Source of the DNA: Hofstenia miamia
Taxonomy: Eukaryota > Xenacoelomorpha > Acoela > Hofsteniidae
Length of the DNA stretch: 20,228 bases
Direction of reading: 5' to 3'
Assembly (NCBI GenBank): GCA_900660155.1
Contig: CABFPE010001701.1
Location: forward strand, 1 to 20,228
Shown here: piece after piece, positions 1 to 8,062 of the stretch
Numbering within the stretch: the stretch's first letter is position 1
Layout of the letters: each line of letters begins with the position of its first letter
The notes under the pieces: generated by a model
The model's database searches: none
What the model saw: only the letters and a program-made list of their open reading frames with translations
Told to the model about the DNA's origin: nothing
Position numbers and translations under genes: made by a program

Positions 1-27
1 TAGTGACATAGAAGATTGGGTTGTTAG

Positions 28-165
28 CATTCATATATACAAATTAATAGACCATGCTATAATTCACTTAAAACCAAGGGAGGTGGAGTATGCGTTTATT
101 TTAGTCAACTGTATAATCGACAAGCCCTGAATATCGCTGATGACAATAGTCTCGAAATATTTTAG
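28..165 (+). pseudogene. Endonuclease-domain fragment of the retrotransposon
   Basis: One frame is open from a stop at 25-27 to a TAG at 163-165. It reads through a Lys-Thr-Lys-Gly-Gly-Gly-Val-Cys-Val-Tyr-Phe stretch. The 'GGGVc(v/i)y' strand is typical of the apurinic-like endonuclease domain of non-LTR elements, which nicks target DNA before reverse transcription. Only about 45 codons survive. From 166 to about 335 I can follow no frame with confidence. Assignment rests on one motif plus position upstream of the linker and RT. Confidence 0.55.
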
Positions 166-335
166 TGTTTGCTGAAATATTCACACATACATATTTATTG
201 TGTAGTGTATTATTTTATTTTTACTATTGCAACTAGTTATTACCACAAAGCAGTTCCCTTTCTATCTTCGGCCCCAACTGATCACATGGGATTAATAATG
301 CATTCAAAAATCCCCCAGTAACAAAACGTGAATTT

Positions 336-713
336 GTTTGGATACATCGTCAAAGAAAGTCTGATATATATAGACTTGGAATTGCTCTAGATAATTCGAA
401 CTATTCTGTGATAATATCTATAGATGATCCTAACACGGCAGCTGAAACTTTTGTAAACCACATTATCGAGGTTTATAATGAATATTGCCCATTAATAAAA
501 CTTAAAACCTCAAACAAGGATCCACCACACCTCACACCTCAAGTCAAATTACTAATTAAAGAAAAACAAGTAGCGCTCAAGAAAAAGAAATTTTCATTAG
601 TCTCAAAGCTTGATAATCAAATTAGGAATCAATTAATTAATAACATATCATCTAACAAAGAAAAACGTGGTTCAAAGTTTTGGTGGAACAATTCAAATAA
701 AAGTTTAAATTGA
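336..713 (+). pseudogene. Endonuclease-to-RT linker of the retrotransposon
   Basis: An open frame from about 318 runs into the ATG at 408 and stops at 711-713. It holds a Lys-rich central stretch (PHLTPQVKLLIKEKQVALKK) and ends in GSKFWWNNSNKSLN. A basic helix with an 'R/K-FWW/FW' element just before the RT domain is usual in Jockey/CR1-type elements, where it joins the endonuclease to the polymerase. The ATG at 408 is internal and not a true start. The frame ends at TGA just before the segment that should continue into the RT. Confidence 0.7.
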
Positions 714-717
714 AAAC

Positions 718-1178
718 AATCTGTAGGTCCTAAAATACCTTTTTCACCAGATGAAATTAATAGATATCTTACAGATATATCGACGATAACCCCATAAATA
801 GCACCATCACTCCAAAGATTGGAAGAGAGCCCTTTGAAGAGTTGGATTTAATCACAGTATACAATGCAATAGCTAATGTTAAAAAGTCTTCTCCTGGGCC
901 AAATGGTATTCCTTATTAGTTAATTTAATACAACGCACATAATTTAGGCGAAGTGTTAACCTATATTTTTAATTTCAGCATCAAGAAAGGCATATATCCA
1001 AAAAATTTCAAAATCCCCTGTGTTGTACCAATTCCAAAAAAGGCAAAAATTGCATCACTATATCATCTCCGTCCTGTATCCATTACCTAGTATATTTCTA
1101 GAATTTTTGAGAGATTACTCTTTGACACATTAATATTTGAGAAGTACAATAAGACACTTAACTCTAACCAATTTTGGA
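718..1178 (+). pseudogene. Reverse transcriptase fingers fragment
   Basis: Read with two stops (TAG at 917-919 and one near 1088), this segment carries the conserved RT fingers: KKSSPGPNGIPY (the 'K.sPGpDGIp' box), then KIPCVVPIPKKAK (the 'wk.a.v.PipK' box), then a degenerate YRPIS-like stretch followed by ISRIFERLL and NSNQF. These are the early blocks of non-LTR reverse transcriptases. The block breaks off at NQF (1166-1174), where the family usually continues into the G-F box and the first catalytic aspartate. Those are absent. Confidence 0.8.
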
Positions 1179-1888
1179 CCTATCATGTTTAATTTACTAT
1201 AATATGAGGAGATGCTTTTTTTCTGAATCTGGTAACTTGGTGAAATATGCGGATGATATTAATTGAATTATTCCCGGTTTCTATGCATACTCTGATCAAG
1301 CTGAAACAATTATTAAAGAACTTATGTCGTGCTGCAGTTTGAATAATATGTTTTTCAAAACAAACAAATCTGAAGAGCTCTGCATTCAATTTCGAAAAGG
1401 TGATAAACCTTCTAAAATTCATGGAATTCATCAAAAAAGCAATTTCGTAGTTCTTGGAGTAATCGTGTCCAATGACCTCAGATTTGATGAACACGTCAAT
1501 AAACAAGAGAAACGTTTTTTTATTAATATACCCCCAGCTCAGGATGAAGCACTTAAACTAAAGCATTGAAAACTTGAATTATTTATATAGAACAATGGTT
1601 TCCACTTATATAAACTATTGCATAAGAGTGGGGGGAGGTTTTTTCCAAGAAAGCCTACACAATATTGATCGCCTCCAACGCCAAGCACAAAAAATGAGAT
1701 TATTGGAATCTTATATACCAATGAAGGAATTTATTTCGGACAAGGATATTTTGAGAGGAATAATCTCAAACGAGAAGTATATCCTGTTAATCGGTTACGA
1801 GAAAGAAAACCACATTCCAGTTGCAGTGCAAGAAATAAATATACAAATTTCTTTCCCTATCGCATTCTCAAGAAATATTAAAAAATAG
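1179..1888 (+). pseudogene. Reverse transcriptase palm end and C-terminus
   Basis: The segment opens with PIMFNLL, the end of the 'QGSvLGPiLFnly' block, and has KYADD at 1243-1257, with YADD itself at 1246-1257. It continues through a thumb-like stretch with VVLGVIVSNDLRFDEHVN and a tail in another frame, YRTMVSTYINYC, up to NFFPYRILKKY near 1884. The final block resembles the 'RY.nsFfP.rI' end of Jockey/CR1-like polyproteins. At least three frame changes and several stops are needed to follow it. The ATGs at 1324 and 1574 are internal methionines. The gene is not functional. Confidence 0.8.
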
Positions 1889-1960
1889 TTTTTTATAATT
1901 TTGTAAATTAATAAGATTTGCAGATGTATTTTTCTTATTCTAATAAATTATTATTATTAT

Positions 1961-2040
1961 ATTTAAATGTAAAGTTTACATGTTTTTTTACATCTGTTGG
2001 CATTAAATTTTTCAAAATATGCCATAATTACAATAACACC

Positions 2041-2083
<43 letters not shown>

Positions 2084-2460
2084 TGATGTTCTTTTAACAC
2101 TAGAACCACTGATGGGTTCAATTTGATCGGAAGACTAATTCAAGCCTAATAAAATTGTAAGCAATTACTCATATACACTGATATTCAAAAATTGAAGTAG
2201 AAACACAAAAATGCTACCGTGTAAACATAACTGTTAATTAATCTGCTAATTTCTTCGTAAATGTAGATAAAGTCATGAGGGAAAACTTATTGTGTAAGCA
2301 GTACTTTACAAGGAAATATATGATAATGCAGATATTCATTAATTATACGGCAGTTTCGTATCTAATTCTTCAAATATAAGTGAAGGGTTTAATCCGCTGA
2401 TTAACAACAGTCATTCATTACGCCGCGTGCGTCAGCTATCTATCAAAAAGTTAACACCAA
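1961..2460. repeat. Degenerate A-B-C repeat unit matching the Zic upstream DNA
   Basis: Three blocks occur here in the same order as upstream of Zic A: A (1961-2043) matches 2588-2672, B (2101-2191) matches 3250-3341, and C (2281-2455) matches 3983-4165. Spacing is much shorter than in the second unit. The simplest reading is an old tandem duplication of the Zic upstream region whose first unit shrank. No Zic coding sequence follows block C. A (TA)n run separates A from B. Confidence 0.65.
2043..2081. repeat. (TA)n microsatellite
   Basis: An uninterrupted alternating TA run of about 39 bases, between repeat blocks A and B. Confidence 0.95.
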
Positions 2461-3975
2461 TGAGTAACATTTATACATTATCAATTGCAATCAGAGATGG
2501 ACATTGCACAGGTCGACATATGGAAAAGTGAGCATCAATGACATTTATTTTCAACAACAAACAACTTTCATGTGCAAAATACATACCTAAATATAAAGTT
2601 CAACTTACATATTTTTTACCTCTGTTGCATAAATTTTTACCGATTATATCATAATAACAACAACACCATTGTTAGCTTTTGTTGTACTTTTCTAAAACTG
2701 GATTAACTTTTAATGAATTTCTTCTTGACAACTCTCCAATAATGCTTTCAAAATTAAATTTATTAAATGATTACTTAATTTCGAGGTTTACGCCCAAGTT
2801 TTCCAAATTGACTGAATATTTTTACGGGATTCAACATGATTATCTGAAGATATAACTGAAGGACTTTTTCAAATAGAAGTTCCTAATTAATATTATATTA
2901 ACACAATGAGAATATTTTCGATATTGCCATAGTTTTCAATACTATACTGAGTTTAGTCTTAATATAATCAAATCAGTTGTTGTAGTCTTTGCTTAATTGA
3001 TTTGTAATTGTTATTTTGTTCTATAGACTGTTTGTGAGATGTGCCATTAATAAATAAAAATTTCTGTGAAACCTCACGTAAATGAAGGCATGGAAAATTG
3101 CGTGCATTCTTGCAAAAATTTCTAATTATAATAGCTTCCATGAAGTTAAATCATAAACGGTTATGAAAAGTGATAGACAGTGAAATAATTGTTTTCTAAA
3201 TTTGCGAGGAGCTTGACATCAACATATGTATATATATGTTCGCTTAAAACTAAAACCGCTGAGGGGTCCAATTTGATCCCAATACTAATTTCAACCCTAA
3301 TAAAATTATAAACAATTATTCAATTACTCTGATATTCAAAGACTCTTCCTTTTTTACCCTAAGCATTATTTTGGCAAAACAATAAATATCATCCAAGCAT
3401 AAAACAGCCATTGGGAAAAATTTGACCCCATACTGAAAACTATTTTTAATAATTGTATAGCTAATCAGAATGTTGATTAAATATTCTTAGAGTGCAACAC
3501 AAGCAAAAATGATTAATTTTCATAAACATAGTGTGAAATAAACGATGTTGGAACGCTATTCAATTAGAAGACAGTTATTAATATCCCTCTATGATATTTT
3601 GTTTTCAAAGATTCGTATATGTTGTTTTATGTTATTACCATATTATTCTTTATGTGTTGCAATATGTGACTTCTAGTATAAATATTATATGTTTGAAATA
3701 TCTTCAGGACTTCCAATATCAACGTCCAAGAATTTTAAAAAGTCACAATGATTTGTCAATCAAGCGATGTTGACACTAATTGTTCAATATTCAGATAAGC
3801 ACAGAAAAAAAGAGACCGAAATATATTTATGAAGGAGCTGACGGCTTCTATTTGATTTCAGTTGGCGAAGGGCTTGGAGAAAATTAGCAACATTTTAGTT
3901 AATCGGATGTAATAAAGTGTATGCCACAAATCTCTTAACTCAAATATTCAAGAAAATTTAAAAAAATGTAGCTAA
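2461..3975. other. Non-coding upstream flank of Zic A
   Basis: AT-rich sequence with no supported gene. It contains repeat blocks A' (2588-2672) and B' (3250-3341). Short open frames here, such as 3591-3773, have no protein-like character and are not kept free of indels in arm 2. The stretch is conserved in arm 2 at about the level of the intron, so it gives a neutral-looking yardstick for the age of the duplication. Confidence 0.7.
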
Positions 3976-3977
3976 CT

Positions 3978-4180
3978 AAGAAAAACTTATCGTGTAAGAA
4001 GGACTTTACGGGCTATATCATAAAATGACGAAAATAATTAAGCGGCAGCCGCGCAGTTCGAGGCAGTTTTGTGATTGCACTGACCGGCTTAACCCACTGA
4101 TTAACAACGGCAATCATTACGCCGCGTGCGTCAGCTATCAATCAAAATGCGTTAAAGTGAAGAACGCTGTCAACTAATTA
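3978..4180 (+). promoter_or_regulatory. Upstream regulatory module of Zic A
   Basis: About 200 bp immediately upstream of the Zic A start, more GC-rich than its surroundings, repeated before Zic B (17033-17227) and as orphan copies at 2281-2455 and 14577-14746. Retained words include TGATTAACAAC, AATCATTACG, CGTCAG and, at 4137-4144, ATCAATCA, which is the Pbx/Exd-type TGATTGAT on the other strand. The position where three other copies have TAATCC (Otx/Bicoid-type) reads TAACCC at 4090-4095. Function as enhancer, promoter or 5' UTR is inferred from repetition and position only. Confidence 0.55.
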
Positions 4181-4185
4181 ACAAG

Positions 4186-5095
4186 ATGAAGCACTCGCAA
4201 ACGTATATAAGCGGCATCGAAAAATTGTTTTCAGTTCAGTCTTCTGCAGCAATGTCATCATACGCATTCGAGTCCGTGCCTACATTCTCAGTTCCTTGCA
4301 GTAACGACTGCGTTCATTACTACCAACAACCCGTCTATCCCATATGTCAATACCAAAACATGGACGAAATGCAGGAGCAAAATCCATGTTATTCGAGATT
4401 GTATAGTTCCGATCTTAATCACAATCAATTAAGTTGCACATCTTTTGACAATTTGCAACAACAGACGATGCCTAGCAACAGTGTTCCAGAAGCTCGCGCA
4501 TTTCTCTGCTCTTGGATTTCGAATGGTGTAATATGTGGGACATGCATGATGGATATGCAGGAGATGGTTAACCACATAGCAAATCATGTGAATCAGGATT
4601 ATTTTCGAAATTCTAATTTCGTTTGTTTATGGGACGGATGCCGTCGGAATTGCAAACCTTTTCAAGCCAGATATAAGCTGATCAATCATATAAGAATTCA
4701 TACTGGAGAGAAGCCATTTACCTGCTTGCATCCCGGATGTGGAAGTTCTTTTGCAAATCGTGAAAATTTGAAGATTCACAAAAGGATTCATTCTGGTAAG
4801 ATATCTTAATATACATATATTATAGATATAAATGTATAAAAATCGAATTGTTTTTACATTATTCCATTCGTAGATTATATTTTAAAATTTTCTTTTAGGT
4901 GAAAAACCTTTTTGCTGTACTCATGAAGGATGTGTAAGAAGATTCGCGAGCAGTTCAGATCGCAAGAAACACCTGGCAGTTCACTCCAACACAAAAAATC
5001 ATATCTGTTCGCACACAAACTGCAGTAAGCACTACGTCCACGCCTCTTCCCTCCGAAAACATCTTCTTCGCGCTCATCGACCACACACTCATTAA
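4186..5095 (+). CDS. Zic/odd-paired family zinc-finger transcription factor, copy A (two exons)
   Basis: Exon 1 is 4186-4795 and exon 2 is 4899-5095. Joined they give 268 residues. Five C2H2 fingers fill the C-terminal 60 percent: ZF1 C108-C117-H130-H134, ZF2 C147-C152-H168-H172, ZF3 C180-C185-H198-H202, ZF4 C210-C215-H228-H232, ZF5 C240-C245-H258-H263. Trp110 and Trp149 form the tandem CWCH2 signature of the Zic/Gli group. [19 protein letters not shown] and SSLRKH point to Zic rather than Gli. Zic proteins are nuclear DNA-binding regulators of neural, mesodermal and segmental patterning. The N-terminus (1-107) is rich in Gln, Tyr and Ser and much shorter than in most Zic proteins, and I see no ZOC motif. 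The ATG at 4186 has A at -3, and Met23 (4252) is a possible alternative. ZF5 has C-x4-C spacing. Paralogue: 17233-18151. Confidence 0.93.
4204..4236 (+). promoter_or_regulatory. Possible TATA box and initiator inside the Zic A 5' coding end
   Basis: TATATAA lies at 4204-4210 and TCAGTT at 4231-4236, with the initiator A (4233) 29 bases after the TATA start. This is the classical spacing of a TATA-Inr core promoter. It falls within codons 7-17 of the longest frame. If it is used, translation would begin at Met23 (4252), 19 bases downstream. The same bases are identical in copy B. It may also be coincidence within coding sequence. Confidence 0.35.
4796..4898 (+). other. Phase-1 intron in Zic A between ZF3 and ZF4
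   Basis: The donor G|GTAAGA follows the Gly codon of the HSG-EKP linker, and the acceptor TTTTCTTTTAG|GT restores GGT-GAA-AAA-CCT. The intron is 103 bases and matches the copy B intron with only two visible substitutions. Reading through the donor gives a premature KIS-stop end at 4809, so the single-frame ORF ending there is not the mature protein. As far as I recall, Zic genes of many animals share an intron at about this place. Confidence 0.93.
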
Positions 5096-5995
5096 CTTTT
5101 TCTGTTTTGGACTTTTTTATATTTTTGTTTGCATGTAAAATCGATTAACTTTGTAAATATATTATATTTGATGGAGTTTTCTTCACATTCAACAACTTTT
5201 CGAGTAATCTAAATATTTAAATATTTTTTCAACTTTGAATCAATTCAAAATATATAGAAAAATAGTAGTAAGAATTATTTTAAATAAATTTACAAAAAAG
5301 GTATGCACTCCTTTAATTGTTAATAATACGTAAGGAATATTTTTTGTAACCAACTTTCTAAAAATTATATGTAAATATTTAATAGTAGAACATTACTTAT
5401 ACTTGTAGTGTATGCTTGCATTACATTTCTAAACATGTATTTTAATGACGTTTGCTTAAATTTCTATTTATGTCGTACCAAGTAATAATTGCTTTACTAA
5501 AATATTCCAATTTAGATAAATATGTAAGATAACTACACATGTACATATTACATAATTCGGCACAAAATGTCATTGTATATATATATACTTTAAAAATCTG
5601 GTAATAATTTGAACTTTGGAAATTTATATTACATTTTGGAATTTATGTTTTTCTTAGTTTTCAAGCCCTTTGAAATTAATGCTGCAATTGTGCATAAATT
5701 ATTCCTACATAAATTTGGATACTCTCAACAACAATGTAAACATTTACATGTCTGACAAATTTGCTATAACTATAATCTTCAAATAGAAAAATCTTTTTGC
5801 ATTCTTGGAAACCTTGTTCTTATGATATGTGATAAATCCTTTACAAATTCTTAGCAAAATCTTATTAATTTCTGAAAGTTATTCAAAATCTTATCAAGTT
5901 TTGTAATTTATAAAAGCAATTTCCAAGGTCTTGCCAATTATTGTAAGTTTCAATGACTAGAGCTATTTGATATAGTGCTTCCAAATTAGTTAATT
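5096..5995. other. 3' UTR and downstream flank of Zic A
   Basis: No gene is supported. AATAAA at 5283-5288, followed by an A-rich run, is a likely poly(A) signal about 190 bases after the stop and is retained in copy B (18339-18344). The rest is AT-rich, with a short TA run near 5576-5586 that is longer in arm 2. The minus-strand open frame at 4875-5084 is only the antisense of exon 2. Confidence 0.6.
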
Positions 5996-6060
5996 CTAGG
6001 GCTCGGTGCTATACCGATCCCGTGCCAATACCGAAACATACATATACCGCGATATCTTGC
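5996..6060. repeat. GC-richer ATACCG-repeat patch
   Basis: TACCG recurs at 6012-6016, 6029-6033 and 6045-6049 within 40 bases of otherwise AT-rich DNA, starting at CTAGGGCTCGGTGC. The arm 2 version (19061-19112) lacks nine bases (a CGGTGCTAT-like unit) and ends in the perfect 12-base palindrome ATACCGCGGTAT, which has one mismatch here. It looks like the end of a small DNA transposon, perhaps hAT-like, but no second end or target duplication was found. Confidence 0.35.
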
Positions 6061-6384
6061 CTAAAAATAGATAGGTATTTTATTTAAGAGTATGTGCATT
6101 GTACGCAAGCCTGTGGGGCAAGATTAGAAGTATTAAAACTTGAATTTTTTTTGATTGAGGTGTACGATATAGCATTTTAGAAAACTCAGGAAATTTCTTA
6201 AGAAAAAATGTCTATTAATCATTGAGTAACAATTATATGGCTGATTAGTACACAAAATTGTATCATAAATACCTTCATAAAATGAGCTATTTATAGAGAT
6301 TATTTCTTAAAAATCAAATTTACAAATTGTGGGCCTCTTCGTTAAGGTGAATTTATTCATTTCTAACAATAGCTATGATTATTA

Positions 6385-7066
6385 AATTTAAGTTTAATAA
6401 TGATAACAATAATAATATGTTAATATTTATCTTGCGCATGTTTACAAAATGTATTCTAATTCGCACATAAAATAAATTGGAATTTCTCAATGTTCTGTAA
6501 TAAATTGACTGAACAAGTGTGAATTAAACCATTTTTAAATGATTCGTAATTATGGTAAAATCTAAGATTCCATGGTAATGAATTGAAAATTGTAGGACCA
6601 GCAAACGAAAACGATCTTTTACCATAAGAAGTTTTAATTCTTGGAATGCTTAGTAGATATAAATCATTAGATCTGTGGTTGTGAAATTTATGACGGACTA
6701 AAGACAGTCGATTACCAGTATATCTCGGAGCCAAATTATGTACACTCTTAAAAACCATAATGACAACTTTTAAGTAAAACGAAATTTAATTGGTAACCAA
6801 TTTAGAGATATTAATGTAGGTGTATTATGATCATTGCTTCTTAAACAGAGAATTATACGAAAACAGTCATTTTGGATTAAATGAAGTCTTCGTATTTGAT
6901 AATCGTGCAGACTATAAATAATACTGTTATTAAAATCTAACCTACAAGAAATCATAGATTCTAATGAAAGAAATCCACGCATTAATTTGATATTACGTAA
7001 ATGATATCCACAACTCTTGCATATAGATTTAATGTGTGTTTCTAATTTGAGGGATTCGTCCACTAG
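6385..7066 (-). mobile_element. Truncated non-LTR retrotransposon 3' end (CR1/L2-like), arm 1
   Basis: Minus-strand RT C-terminus in two frames. 7063-6770 reads DESLKLETHIKSICKSCGYH, then CRLDFNNSIIYSLHDYQIRR and ISLNWLPIKFRF. 6758-6456 continues with VFKSVHNLAPRY and TSYGKRSFSFAGPTIFNSLP. These are the usual thumb and tail blocks of CR1/L2/Rex-type polyproteins. A single-base shift around 6760-6770 separates the frames, and a second shift near 6525 corrupts the end. The downstream AAT-rich stretch (about 6385-6418 on plus) is the tail. The element is truncated upstream at about 7063, before YADD. Confidence 0.85.
6456..7063 (-). pseudogene. RT C-terminal pseudogene, arm 1
   Basis: This is the coding part of the truncated element. 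It lacks the endonuclease and all catalytic RT blocks, so it cannot act. Against the arm 2 copy it keeps a Gln codon where arm 2 has a stop (DY-Q-IRR), but its own last 20 residues are frame-shifted. Arm 2 keeps the natural-looking ending KSHLFSQFITEH. Both arms share the shift between KFRF and the VFKSVHN block, so the element was already dead when the region was duplicated. Confidence 0.85.
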
Positions 7067-7774
7067 ACATCCCCCGTCAGGTTTCCAAATTTGAATTTGA
7101 CTGCATAAATCAAAAAATTTTTCTTAGAAAAATTGAAAAATTTAAAATCTAGGATCGTAAAATGCATTTTTTAGGATCCATATTCTCAATATTTTCAAAA
7201 ATTTTGGGGAATGACGATGATGTCCTCCCCCGGAAAAAATCCTGCATACGCCCCTGTAAGCAAAAAATGCATTTCTAGTCAAACAATGTCAGTCAATGCT
7301 AAAGAAATATGAAAAATTCAAAAAATGCTATTAAAAACTCTGTATTTTAACATATCATAGTAGAAAACGTCAATGGATGAAATCTACAGCCAAAGAAATA
7401 CGATGGCCAATAAACAAAGAAGAGCTTAAAGAAAAATTACAGAAACTATTGAATTAAACAAGGACAAAGAGTGGTAAAGAAATGCATTCGAGAGTTTGGA
7501 ACAAGTGAAAAGTGATGTTTTGCGAAAACATAATTACAGATACTAATGCTGACTTGTAATAATAAAATCAAATTTTCTGTATATATACTCATGTATCAAT
7601 ACTATCTCAATGATATAAAATTGAATCCAATCGCAATGTGTTGAAATACACTGTTATTAATGGCTTTTCTGAATTCTTCACATTTTTTTGATTATTGACT
7701 GATTTTGTTTTACTAGAAATGCTTTATTTGTTGAGAATATAAACAATTACAAAGTTTCCTTTAACTAAGAACAG

Positions 7775-7780
<6 letters not shown>
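7067..7780. other. Non-coding stretch with possible transposon end and a short coding-like scrap
   Basis: A 19-base perfect palindrome with a one-base centre lies at 7116-7134. On the minus strand, from about 7256, the sequence reads CAGGGGCGTATGCAGGATTT and then a G-rich stretch, resembling the 'AGGGGCGTA..CAGGATTTT' ends widespread in animal repeats. A frame of 41 codons (7335-7457) reads RKRQWMKSTAKEIRWPINKE and a Lys/Leu-rich end before TAA. I do not recognise it. It may be a degraded transposase or exon, or chance. Confidence 0.4.
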
Positions 7781-7826
<46 letters not shown>

Positions 7827-7855
7827 ATATGTATATACTTATGTATATATGTATA
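7779..7855. repeat. (TA)n microsatellite, interrupted
   Basis: Long alternating TA sequence with a few interruptions (a TATTATA break and GTATATAC variants). It directly precedes the coding-like fragment at 7856. Confidence 0.9.
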
Positions 7856-8062
7856 TATCAATATCATAGATATGACCCTCTTTTCCGAGGTCACTGGATC
7901 CTCTTAACAATCGGTTTGGCCTCAAGAGTTTCTATCGAAAGATATGTCCACATGTCGATGATCGGCAATCCACATCAAAAAAACTCTCATAAATGTGTTC
8001 TTGATGCTTGGCGTGAAGAAATAGAGGTCGATATAACCCTTGATAGCTTTTCACTGAATTAA
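7856..8062 (+). pseudogene. Coding-like fragment, possibly a death-domain exon
   Basis: The frame reads QYHRYDPLFRGHW, then GLASRVSIERYVHMSMIGNP, then KCVLDAWREEIEVDITLDSF before TAA. The stretch is clearly less AT-rich than its surroundings. The pattern W..L.....L...RY......P....VLD.W.......TLD resembles the middle and end of a death domain of the UNC5/NF-kB/Toll-adaptor sort. Those domains mediate protein-protein contacts in signalling. The last helix is missing, and upstream is only TA repeat, so this is either a terminal exon or a broken copy. An acceptor-like ATCATAG lies at about 7864-7870. The methionines in the TA-repeat part (from 7829) are not credible starts. The family assignment is a weak guess. 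Confidence 0.3.

Larger units (their letters stand above)
1..1960 (+). mobile_element. Non-LTR retrotransposon remnant, 5' end outside or lost, internally deleted
   Basis: The order of parts is that of an APE-endonuclease non-LTR element: endonuclease-like GGGVCVYF (about 28-162), a basic linker (336-713), reverse transcriptase fingers (718-1175), the YADD box (1246-1257) and a C-terminal RT tail ending near 1884. After it come AATAAA at 1942-1947 and an ATT-rich run to 1960, the kind of microsatellite tail seen in Jockey/CR1-like elements. Reading frames are broken many times by stops and indels, so the element is dead. The RT palm between fingers and YADD is missing. Clade is not resolved. 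Confidence 0.85.
2311..6945 (+). repeat. Segmental duplication, arm 1 (contains Zic A)
   Basis: This stretch matches 15331-20003 collinearly in direct orientation, with a few percent substitutions by eye and small indels. The left edge is where 'aggaaatatatgataatgcag' starts in both arms, and the right edge is the shared 'aaatctaacctac'. It covers the Zic upstream DNA, both Zic exons and the intron, about 1.3 kb of 3' flank and a minus-strand retroelement 3' end. Indels against arm 2 include a 13-base difference near 3714-3727, a 9-base extra piece near 6004 and a shorter TA run near 5576. Confidence 0.95.

Noticed and set aside
1189..1506. Minus-strand frame of 105 codons
   Set aside because: It lies opposite the retrotransposon RT, which explains the sequence on the plus strand.
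2043..2081. Repeats considered as a CRISPR-like or satellite array
   Set aside because: It is a plain TA microsatellite without spacers.
3591..3773. Plus-strand frame of 60 codons upstream of Zic A
   Set aside because: A 13-base indel against arm 2 breaks it, and it has no motif.
4186..4809. Zic A as a 207-residue protein ending KIS
   Set aside because: The end is intron read-through. A GTAAGA donor and TTTTAG acceptor restore fingers 4 and 5.
4875..5084. Minus-strand open frame of 69 codons, repeated at 17931-18140
   Set aside because: It is the antisense of Zic exon 2. Its conservation between arms follows from the coding strand.
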